Assembly: GCA_041395205.1 (NCBI GenBank) | Contig: JAWLAZ010000005.1 | Location: 1-64,000 of the forward strand | Reading direction: 5' to 3' | Source: JAHEFU01 sp041395205 | GTDB taxonomy: Bacteria; 4484-113; JAFGCY01 | Length of the DNA stretch: 64,000 nt | Shown here: one piece after another, positions 8,196 to 15,530 of the stretch | How positions within the stretch are numbered: position 1 is the stretch's first letter | Layout of the letters: the number at the start of each line of letters is the position of its first letter | The notes under the pieces: model-generated | The model's input: the letters and a program-made list of their open reading frames with translations, nothing else | The model's database searches: none | Told to the model about the DNA's origin: nothing | Made by a program: the position numbers and the translations under genes

Positions 8196-8414
8196 GTAAG
8201 CCCCTCGATGATCCTCTCTACGGATTTCCGCCGCTGCGCACGCCAATAGTGCCTGGCAGGCGGAACAGAGATATTAACACATCTTCCTGCAAATGCCCGT
8301 GAGAATTTCAGCAATCCTGCCGCCAGGCCTGACGAAGATACCGCAGGACTTGCGTCTGACGGGCGGAGTGCGGATCGCCACCGGCCTGCACACGCTACAA
8401 TTACCGTGATCTAT

Positions 8415-8420
8415 GGAGGA
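8415..8420 (+). promoter_or_regulatory. Ribosome binding site deciding the pspA start
   Basis: GGAGGA lies nine bases before ATG 8430. It selects that ATG over an in-frame GTG at 8406, which has no such site. A TACAAT hexamer at 8396-8401 could be the -10. Confidence 0.6.
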
Positions 8421-8429
8421 AATGCAGTC

Positions 8430-9155
8430 ATGTGGCAACGCTTCGTAAGGTGGATGCGCTCCCTGTTCGGTGGGGCAATCGAGTCCCTCGAGAATCCCGA
8501 GCTGATTCTCAAGCAGACCATCCGCGACATGCGCGACCAGATGCCGAAGATCAACGCCAACCTGGCGAAGATGCGCGGCGGTCTGAACCTGATGCAGAAG
8601 GACTACGAGGATGCCATCGACAATGAGCGCAAGCTGACCTCGCGCATCAAGGCAGCCCTTGAGGCCGGCGATGAGGAGCTTGCAGGCGACTACGCGATCC
8701 GCCTGAAGCAGGTCCAGAACAGCAAGGAAAAGACCTTCGAGCAGCTCGAGAAGGCCAAGGAAGCCTACGAGAAGGCCGTTGAGTTCAAGACCGACTACAA
8801 GCGCGAGATGGACAAGAAGATCAACGCCGCGATGCAGGCCATCCGCGACCACCAGGCCAGCAAGTGGAAGGCCGAAGTGGCAAGCGTCTTCGAATCCTTC
8901 GAGGTCGGTGACGTTGACAGCAACTACGACGAGATGATGGAGAAGCTGCGCCAGAAGACCGCCATGGCGGAGGGCAAGCTCGACATGGCGATCGAGACCG
9001 TCGACATGCGCGAGATCCAGCTCGAGAAGCGTGCGGAGCGCATCGAGGCCCAGGAGCTGCTGGAGCAGTTCAAGGTGGAGTGGGGCATGGAAAGCCGCGA
9101 CACCCAGGCAGCCTCCGACAAGACCGTGGGCCTGCCCGAGACCGAGCAGCAGTAG
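8430..9155 (+). CDS. pspA: PspA/IM30 family protein
   Basis: 241-residue, almost entirely alpha-helical coiled-coil protein of the PspA/Vipp1 (ESCRT-III-like) family. It polymerises on the cytoplasmic face of the inner membrane to stabilise it under stress. The N-terminal amphipathic helix (MWQRFVRWMRSLFGG) and the following NPELILKQTIRDMRDQM block are typical. No pspF, pspB or dedicated regulator is adjacent. The gene is divergent from the rpmH-yidC unit, whose last gene encodes a PspC-domain protein. Confidence 0.9.
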   Translation: MWQRFVRWMRSLFGGAIESLENPELILKQTIRDMRDQMPKINANLAKMRGGLNLMQKDYEDAIDNERKLTSRIKAALEAGDEELAGDYAIRLKQVQNSKEKTFEQLEKAKEAYEKAVEFKTDYKREMDKKINAAMQAIRDHQASKWKAEVASVFESFEVGDVDSNYDEMMEKLRQKTAMAEGKLDMAIETVDMREIQLEKRAERIEAQELLEQFKVEWGMESRDTQAASDKTVGLPETEQQ

Positions 9156-9285
9156 GCAGCCCGCCGCACGCGGACCGCACTTTTTCCGGCGCGCTGGATC
9201 AAAACCTGCGCCGGCACCGTCCAATCATCTGCGGGCGGCCGCATGCATTTGAGTACCTGGCGGACCGCCGAGGGTAGGGTGTTAC

Positions 9286-10374
9286 ATGCTCGCTAGGATC
9301 TGCGTACTGCTGATCGCATCATTCGCCATGCTGGCCCAGCCTGCCAGCGCCGGCGGACTGAAGCTCAAGGGGCTGTTCAAGCTCAGCGTCGAGGATGAGA
9401 AGCGCATCGGGGCCAAGATGCTCGAGGACCTGCGCAAGGATCCGGGAGTATTTGCCCCGGACAGCCAGGACAAGCGCAATCGCATCGTGCAGGATGTGGG
9501 CCGCAAGCTGCTTGAGATGAACGAGGATGCCCTCAGCGGTTCCGAGTTCGAGTACCAGTTCTTCCTGATCAAGGACGAAACCGTCAATGCCTTCGCCAGT
9601 CCCGGTGGCTACATCTATGTCACGGAAGGTCTGATGGATGTGATGGGCTACGACCAGTCGATGGTCGCCGCCGTGATGGCCCATGAAATGGGGCATGTGA
9701 TGGAACGGCATGTGGCCCAGGGCTACGAGAAGGCGATGCAGGGCGCAGCCGGACTGAGCGTGCTCGGCGTATTGCTCGGCAAGAAGAACCGCGATGCCCT
9801 GACCCTGCTGGAGAGCGTCGGCGGAATCGTCTACCTCAAGTTCAACCGCGACCAGGAGGAGGAGTCCGACCGCCACGGCGTGCAGATTGCCTACAATGCC
9901 GGCTATGACCCCTACGGCATGATGCGCAGCCTGCAGTGCCTGGAGGCGATGTATGGCAACTCCGGTGATGTCGGTGAATGGATGACGGACCACCCGAGCA
10001 CGGATGACCGCGTGACGCGCACCGAGAAGATCGCGCGTGAGAGCAGCGGCCACGAGCATGGCTACTGGCCGATTCCCGCGCCGAAGGACAAGGAGCATCC
10101 ACTCTACGAGATGTATGGCAAGCCCGCTGCCAAACCGGAGGAAGTGACGCGCTCAACGAGCCCGGTGCGCTCCACGGGCGGCGGCAGTGCCAGCAATGTG
10201 CGCTACAAGGGCGATGTCAGCGCGGTGCATACCCATGATGTCTGGGTCGTTGACAACGAGGATGCCGCTTCTGAAGATCCCGAAGCGGAGGATCCGCCCG
10301 CTGAGGATCCCGGCGCCGGCGATCCCGCCCCCGGTGATCCCCCCGTGCTGGAGCCGGCACAGCGCGAAGGCTGA
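9286..10374 (+). CDS. Exported M48-family zinc metalloprotease
   Basis: 362 residues with an N-terminal signal peptide ending near ASA-GG (residues 22-24). The zinc-binding motif HEMGH is inside VMAHEMGHVMERH (about residues 130-142). The third ligand glutamate is probably in the EEESDRHG segment, as in M48 peptidases of the BepA/LoiP/YfgC group that handle outer-membrane protein quality control. The last roughly 60 residues are low-complexity, acidic and proline-rich (repeated EDP/GDP units), without an enzymatic role I can name. The function in envelope proteostasis is family-based inference. Confidence 0.88.
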   Translation: MLARICVLLIASFAMLAQPASAGGLKLKGLFKLSVEDEKRIGAKMLEDLRKDPGVFAPDSQDKRNRIVQDVGRKLLEMNEDALSGSEFEYQFFLIKDETVNAFASPGGYIYVTEGLMDVMGYDQSMVAAVMAHEMGHVMERHVAQGYEKAMQGAAGLSVLGVLLGKKNRDALTLLESVGGIVYLKFNRDQEEESDRHGVQIAYNAGYDPYGMMRSLQCLEAMYGNSGDVGEWMTDHPSTDDRVTRTEKIARESSGHEHGYWPIPAPKDKEHPLYEMYGKPAAKPEEVTRSTSPVRSTGGGSASNVRYKGDVSAVHTHDVWVVDNEDAASEDPEAEDPPAEDPGAGDPAPGDPPVLEPAQREG

Positions 10375-10383
10375 GCCCGGGCG

Positions 10384-12180
10384 CTACTTGCGGGCCTTGA
10401 TGATCAGCACCACGGCGGCGATCACGAACAGCGTAGGCGCCATCCAGCCCGCGATCATCGGGTGGAAGATGTTGTCACCCTTGCCGGCCAGCTTGTGCCC
10501 GCCCACGATGAGATCCTGTGAGAGGATCACCCCCCGCGAACCGAGCACGCGTGCGCTGAAGAAGATGATGTAGTAGATCATCATCAGCACGAAGGAGAGG
10601 ATGATTCCCATGTTGCGCTCATCGCGCGGTCCGCGCAGCGAGACCGGCACGGCCACGAGCATCAGCGCAATGCAGGCGAAGGGGATGGAGTACTTGAAGT
10701 AGTACTCCGTCCAGTCCTTGACGTACTTGGTCTGCAGGCCCGGGTTGGGGAAGGCCAGCGCTGCGATGCGGTCCCGTGTGCGGGCGATGCGTGAGCGCAG
10801 TTCGCTGGTGTTCAGCTCCTGCGGCGCGGGTTCGAGGGCGTACTCCACCACGCGCGTGCCGATGTCGATCTTGACCTCCGGCATCTCCGCGCAGACCAGG
10901 CTGTCACCATTGGATTCGTCGATGTTGTAGAGCGTGACGTTCGTGAGCACCAGGAACTTGTCGCGCACGTAGCCTTCCCTGGCAACGAAGATGCGCGGGA
11001 AGCGCCGTGTGCCGCCCTCGTTGACGAAGTAGTCATAGAGCCGGATGTTGAGCATGAAGCTCTCATCCATTTTCCCGCCATCCGGCAGTTCGATGCGGCG
11101 CTTGACGATCTCGTCAACATAGAAGTACTTCTTCTGCGGCGCCTTGATGATGATTCCGGGCTTGATGAAGTCCACGACCTGCGCCGTCCAGAAGACCTTC
11201 AGCACTTCCTTGTACTCACGGTTGGTGGGTGGCACGACATGCTCATAGATCGTCCAGGTCATCAGCCCGGCCACGATCGCCATCGTCACGAAGGGTATGT
11301 ATATTCGATAGAGACTGACCCCATTGGTCATGAAGGCCACGATTTCGTTGTCACGATTCAGGCGGCCCATCGACATGAGTGTCGAGAACAGCACGGCGAC
11401 GGGGATGGCCAGCACGATGAAGGCCGGGGCAGAGAGCAGCAGCACCTTGGCAATCGTGAAGGGCGGGATGCCCTTCGAGAAGATCTTCTCGCCCAGCGCG
11501 AAGATCGAGGTGATGATCAGGAAGAAGGTGAAGCCCATTGTGCCCAGCATGAAGAATCCGAAGCTTTCCAGCCAGAGGTACTTCTCGATCGTCAGCACCT
11601 TGAATCTGACGACGAACAGCCATTTCAGCGCTGCCAGCAGAGCCTGGCCGAAGCCCAGATGCCGGTGCTCACCGCGGGCCAGCAGCATGCCGATGTCGCT
11701 GACACGGCCGCGGCGGTCATGGTGCAGGGTCAGGTTGCGCCCGGTGAAGGTGCGCGACTTCTTGTCCCGCACCACCTTGCGCGCCTCGCGGATCAGGGGG
11801 CTGTCCAGCTTCTGCACGCGTCCGCGGCTGTCATGGAACTTCGTGAGCTGCAGGCCATGCAGCTTCTCCTGGCGCTTGATGTCCTCGGCGGCAACAAGGT
11901 TGATGCGCTTCTTGCCGGCATCACCCGTGAGCCGCCGGCGCTCGTAATGCGTCAAGAGCACTGGCGCGGATGGGATTGGCGGCTCAGCAGCAGACGGCTC
12001 CGGGGCGGCTGGAACCAGCGGTCCGCCGGCTTCAATGGCTGTCCCGGGCTCTGTTGGCATTTCCCCGCCGGAATCCTGATCCAGGTCAGGCGCATCCTCC
12101 GGCATGGACACTGAGCCGTGCTCCGGGTCTGTCTCCTGCGGGCTGCCGTGTGGATCCTGTCTGTCGTCGTCCTCGTACAT
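10384..12180 (-). CDS. LptF/LptG family LPS-export permease with long N-terminal extension
   Basis: YjgP/YjgQ-type permease, part of the LptB2FG complex that extracts lipopolysaccharide from the inner membrane. The core spans residues 195-598: three N-terminal membrane helices, a periplasmic beta-jellyroll, and three C-terminal helices including VAVPVSLRGPRDERNMG. The first roughly 190 residues are unusual. They comprise an acidic/proline-rich stretch, then a basic region (75-185) with two related segments, LTKFHDSRGRV and LTLHHDRRGRV. Family members normally start at the first membrane helix. It follows the second LptF/G gene by 3 nt. Confidence 0.88.
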   Translation of the reverse strand: MYEDDDRQDPHGSPQETDPEHGSVSMPEDAPDLDQDSGGEMPTEPGTAIEAGGPLVPAAPEPSAAEPPIPSAPVLLTHYERRRLTGDAGKKRINLVAAEDIKRQEKLHGLQLTKFHDSRGRVQKLDSPLIREARKVVRDKKSRTFTGRNLTLHHDRRGRVSDIGMLLARGEHRHLGFGQALLAALKWLFVVRFKVLTIEKYLWLESFGFFMLGTMGFTFFLIITSIFALGEKIFSKGIPPFTIAKVLLLSAPAFIVLAIPVAVLFSTLMSMGRLNRDNEIVAFMTNGVSLYRIYIPFVTMAIVAGLMTWTIYEHVVPPTNREYKEVLKVFWTAQVVDFIKPGIIIKAPQKKYFYVDEIVKRRIELPDGGKMDESFMLNIRLYDYFVNEGGTRRFPRIFVAREGYVRDKFLVLTNVTLYNIDESNGDSLVCAEMPEVKIDIGTRVVEYALEPAPQELNTSELRSRIARTRDRIAALAFPNPGLQTKYVKDWTEYYFKYSIPFACIALMLVAVPVSLRGPRDERNMGIILSFVLMMIYYIIFFSARVLGSRGVILSQDLIVGGHKLAGKGDNIFHPMIAGWMAPTLFVIAAVVLIIKARK

Positions 12181-12183
12181 GGC

Positions 12184-13320
12184 TTACTTGCGGCTGAACA
12201 GGAAGATTCCGAAGGAGATGAAGGCGAACATGATGTTCATGGCCCAGGCTGCGAGCCAGGGAGGCAGCACCTCGTTGTAGCCCATCAGCTTCGCCAGGAA
12301 GTAGATCGTGTAGTAGACGAGCACCAGCATGAAGCTGATGATGAGGCCCAGCAGGCGCTCGTCGCGCGGGGCCTTGAGCGACAGCGGCATTGCCACCAGC
12401 GCGAAGGCCAGGGAGGCAAAGGGACCGCTGTAGCGCATGTGGTAGTCCGTCATTTCCTGGGCGACATTCTCACCGCGGGCCTTCTTGATGCGAGACTGCT
12501 CGGCGAGGTCGGTCTGGGTCAGCTCCTGCGGAGTCTTGATCTGTGTGTACTGTTCCGCCAGCGCCAGCCCGAGGTTGGCCTTGTAGGTCGGTTCGTCCAC
12601 GTAGCTGTCATAGAGCTTCGTCGTGTCCTGGCCTTCCTTCATCAGCTTGGGGTCCGTGGTGAAGTGGTCAAAGACATGCGCCGGGGTGGCGAGATTGACG
12701 CCGAGGTTGAGGATCGCCTTGTTGACGCTGCCCACGCGGCTGGTGACGAGCAGCTCGCCCTCGTTCTCACTCCAGGAGTCGTAGACCACATTGTTGAGCG
12801 CGCCGCTGTTTTCGTCGAAGGATGTTGCCGACAGGAACTGCCCGCTGTCCAGGCGGGTGATGAAGGGGTCGGCCTCCTTGCTGTCATCCTGACGGATCAC
12901 CGGGTTGTCATCGATGATCTTCTGCTGGCGGGCCGCGGCCATGGTCACGAGGTTTTCCTGCGTGAAGTAGGCAATCAGCACCGCGATGCATGACAGCACC
13001 AGGTACGGCATGAACAGGCGGTAGAGGCTGATGCCGTTCGTGAAGAAGGCCGTCAGCTCATTGTCCTTGGCCAGCCGGCCCATGCTCATGAGCGTGGCGA
13101 ACAGGATGCCGATCGGCAGGCTCCAGGTCATGAAGTTCGGCGCTTCCAGCAGGGTCACGAGGGCGATGGCCTTGCCCGGCTGGCTGGGATCGAGCAGCTT
13201 ATCGGCCTCGAGGAACAGCTTGTTGATCAGCAGGAAGGCCAGGAATGCGCTGAATCCGAGCACAAACAGGCCACCGGCCTCGAGGAACACGTACTTGTCT
13301 ACTGTGCGGATCAGCTTCAT
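12184..13320 (-). CDS. LptF/LptG family LPS-export permease
   Basis: 378 residues, the normal family length. It begins directly with the first membrane helix (MKLIRTVDKYVFLEAGGLFV), has the conserved PIGILFATLMSMGRLAKDNEL coupling region, a periplasmic beta domain and three C-terminal helices with PLSLKAPRDERLLG. It pairs with the downstream paralogue to form the two transmembrane subunits of the LPS exporter. Which is LptF and which LptG I cannot decide. A TAGAAT about 30 bases upstream of the start may be its -10. The ATPase LptB is not in the window. Confidence 0.9.
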   Translation of the reverse strand: MKLIRTVDKYVFLEAGGLFVLGFSAFLAFLLINKLFLEADKLLDPSQPGKAIALVTLLEAPNFMTWSLPIGILFATLMSMGRLAKDNELTAFFTNGISLYRLFMPYLVLSCIAVLIAYFTQENLVTMAAARQQKIIDDNPVIRQDDSKEADPFITRLDSGQFLSATSFDENSGALNNVVYDSWSENEGELLVTSRVGSVNKAILNLGVNLATPAHVFDHFTTDPKLMKEGQDTTKLYDSYVDEPTYKANLGLALAEQYTQIKTPQELTQTDLAEQSRIKKARGENVAQEMTDYHMRYSGPFASLAFALVAMPLSLKAPRDERLLGLIISFMLVLVYYTIYFLAKLMGYNEVLPPWLAAWAMNIMFAFISFGIFLFSRK

Positions 13321-13460
13321 TGATGTCAGGACGGAACTTGCCCCGTTCCTATTCTAATTGATCGTGAATTCCACCGGCTCAGCCTGCTCACAGATATCTG
13401 CGCGAGGCCTGCTCGAATCTGCAATATTCACGTTTTACCGCGAACGGCGGGTTAAATGTA

Positions 13461-13466
13461 TATAGT
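13461..13466 (+). promoter_or_regulatory. Possible -10 upstream of rimP
   Basis: TATAGT within an AT-rich patch (13450-13480) in the 209-base gap before rimP. A TATTAT at 13471-13476 is an alternative, and the -35 is unclear. The transcript would carry a leader of about 60 bases into the rimP-nusA-infB unit. Confidence 0.3.
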
Positions 13467-13529
13467 GTGTTATTATCTTAGCGACAAACGGTTTCCGGGC
13501 GCTGGTCACTCTGTGGCCTTTTTTTTGCG

Positions 13530-14000
13530 ATGTACACAGACATGTTACAGCTGGAGGAGGAGCTCGACGAGTTCCTCTATGACTATGGTTATCAGTTGGT
13601 GGACTTTGTCATTGCAGGAAAGGGACCCAACCGCATCTACCGCGTGCTCTTTGATCACGTGGGCGACGAGCGGCTGACGCTTGATGACTGCAGCGGGATG
13701 GCGCCGCAGGTGCGGCTCTTTCTCGAGATGAAGGGCGTCTATAACGACAAGTGCAGTCTGGAGCTTTCCAGTGGTGGGCTGGACAGGGTGTTGAAGCGGG
13801 ACAGGGACTTCGAGAAGTTCCTGGGGCGCGAAGTCAAGGTGCGGTACTTTGACGGCCAGCACAAGGCCACCCTGCGTGGCCAGCTGGCAAGCTTCACGGA
13901 CCGGATGCTGATGATCGTGCCGAATGAGGGCGGGGAAACCGTCCAGGTGGACAGGGGTTCCGTCGAGAAGGTGAACCTCGTCCCGAATGTGGAGTTCTGA
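13530..14000 (+). CDS. rimP: Ribosome maturation factor RimP
   Basis: 156-residue RimP, needed for 30S subunit assembly. The N-terminal alpha/beta domain has the typical YQLVDFVIAG...RVLFDH and LDDCSGMAPQVRLFLE segments and the SSGGLDRVLKRDRDFEKFLGR motif. A C-terminal SH3-like domain follows. Position at the head of rimP-nusA-ylxR-infB is the classic order. ATG 13530 and ATG 13542 are both possible starts; neither has a clear Shine-Dalgarno. Confidence 0.93.
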   Translation: MYTDMLQLEEELDEFLYDYGYQLVDFVIAGKGPNRIYRVLFDHVGDERLTLDDCSGMAPQVRLFLEMKGVYNDKCSLELSSGGLDRVLKRDRDFEKFLGREVKVRYFDGQHKATLRGQLASFTDRMLMIVPNEGGETVQVDRGSVEKVNLVPNVEF

Positions 14001-14001
14001 A

Positions 14002-15186
14002 ATGAAGTTGGATCCGCAGTTTGCAGCTGCAATACAGGAGATCGAAACTACTCGCGGCATCCCCCGCGACAGGATCGTTGACGCCCTGCGCCAGGGCTTC
14101 GAGGCCGCGTACGAGAAGAATTTCGGATCAGCCAGCAACCTTGATGTCGAGGTCAACCTGCGCACGGGCGTGATTGAGGCCTACCTCACCAAGACCGTGG
14201 TCGAGGATGTCGTGGACGAGAACGAGGAGATCAGCCTCGAGGCGGCGCGCGAAGTCGAGGAAAGTGCCGAGATCGGCGACAGCATCGGCTTCGAGGCCGA
14301 CATGACCTCGCTTGGCAACCTTGCGATCCACACCTTCAAGCAGAAGCTCAAGAGCCTGATCAAGGATGCTGAGCGCGACAAGGTGATGCGGCTCTACGGC
14401 GACCGCCTGTTCGAGATGATCAACTGCACCGTGCTGTTCGTGGAGCGTGGCGATGTCTACGTCGAGACCCCGGACAAGGTGGAGGGCATCATCCCCTACA
14501 AGGAGCAGATCCCGCGGGAGCGGCTCAACCCCGGGCAGCGCATCAAGTGCCTGCTGACGGAGGTCCGCAACGTGCGCAAGGCGCCGATGCTGGTCTTCAG
14601 CCGCACGCATGCCGATCTGCTGCGCGAACTGATGAAGAACGAGGTGCCTGAGGTCCGCGAGGGCAACATCGAGATCGTCGCGATCTCCCGCGACCCGGGT
14701 TACCGTGCCAAGGTGGCGGTGCGCAGCAAGCTTGCGGAGCTGGATCCCGTCGGTTCCTGCATCGGCAGCCGCGGCATCCGTATCACCGCCATCAGCCACG
14801 ATGTCAACGATGAGAAGATCGACCTCGTGCTCTGGAAGGAAGATCCCTTCGAGTTCATTGCCGAGGCCCTGAGCCCCGCGAAGGTGATGAGCGTGGAGCT
14901 TTTCGAGGAGGAGCGCAAGGGCATCGTCGTCGTGCCGGATGACCAGATCAGCCTGGCGATCGGCAAGGGCTGGCGCAATGTGAAGCTGGCCAGCAAGCTG
15001 ACGCGTTACTTCCTGGACGTGAAGAGCCAGTCCGAGATGGCTGACTTCTCCGCTGATATGCAGCGTGAAGACGACGATGACGACTACATCGACGACGATG
15101 AAAGCGATTACATCGACGAGCCGGAGGACGAGGCTGGCCTGCAGGCCGAGGCCGGATCCGCCGATGACGATGAGGCCGGTGAATAG
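14002..15186 (+). CDS. nusA: Transcription termination/antitermination factor NusA
   Basis: 394 residues: an N-terminal RNA-polymerase-binding domain (1-125), an S1 domain (around 130-200), then two KH domains (VGSCIGSRGIRI and the IGKGWRNVKLASKL loop). The tail (345-394) is strongly acidic (DDDDDYIDDDESDYIDE). It lacks the C-terminal acidic repeats of E. coli NusA, as many short NusA proteins do. The start ATG 14002 has GGAG seven bases upstream inside the end of rimP and lies one base after the rimP stop. Confidence 0.95.
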   Translation: MKLDPQFAAAIQEIETTRGIPRDRIVDALRQGFEAAYEKNFGSASNLDVEVNLRTGVIEAYLTKTVVEDVVDENEEISLEAAREVEESAEIGDSIGFEADMTSLGNLAIHTFKQKLKSLIKDAERDKVMRLYGDRLFEMINCTVLFVERGDVYVETPDKVEGIIPYKEQIPRERLNPGQRIKCLLTEVRNVRKAPMLVFSRTHADLLRELMKNEVPEVREGNIEIVAISRDPGYRAKVAVRSKLAELDPVGSCIGSRGIRITAISHDVNDEKIDLVLWKEDPFEFIAEALSPAKVMSVELFEEERKGIVVVPDDQISLAIGKGWRNVKLASKLTRYFLDVKSQSEMADFSADMQREDDDDDYIDDDESDYIDEPEDEAGLQAEAGSADDDEAGE

Positions 15187-15230
15187 TCTTCTGCTGCGCT
15201 GAGAAGAGATCTCCAGCCAGCCCGGGTGCC

Positions 15231-15509
15231 CTGCAGCGGACATGTGTGGCCTGCCGCAGGACCGGATTGCGCTCAGAACTGCTGCGCTTCCAGTTGGACA
15301 ACGGGCACATCAGGCACGTTGCCACGGCAGCGCAGGCCATTGCCGGCCGCAGTGTCTATCTCTGTGCTGATCACACCTGCCTGCGGGCCGTGCTGAAGCG
15401 CGGAGTGCTGATTTTCAGGCATTCGAAGTATGCTAAGATTATCGTTCGTCTGAACCGCGAACAGGTGCAGCGCCTTGCGCGCGCATTCAGACGCATCCCC
15501 GGAAAATAG
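15231..15509 (+). CDS. ylxR: YlxR/DUF448 family RNA-binding protein, unusual start
   Basis: Small basic protein of the YlxR (RnpM) family between nusA and infB, where it normally sits. The family motif begins RTCVACRRTGLR, and LLRF follows. The first ATG/GTG/TTG in frame is GTG 15246, inside this motif, which would remove the conserved RTCV. In-frame codons upstream are open back to the nusA stop and include CTG at 15231, giving LQRTCVACRR. I therefore place the start there tentatively. GTG 15246 (87 residues) is the conventional alternative. infB starts 21 nt downstream. Confidence 0.75.
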   Translation: MQRTCVACRRTGLRSELLRFQLDNGHIRHVATAAQAIAGRSVYLCADHTCLRAVLKRGVLIFRHSKYAKIIVRLNREQVQRLARAFRRIPGK

Positions 15510-15530
15510 GCCGGGGGATTCTGGGAGTCT

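Noticed and set aside
8196..8429. Chromosome origin next to rpmH
   Set aside because: No dnaA gene and no DnaA-box (TTATCCACA-like) clusters are seen in this gap.
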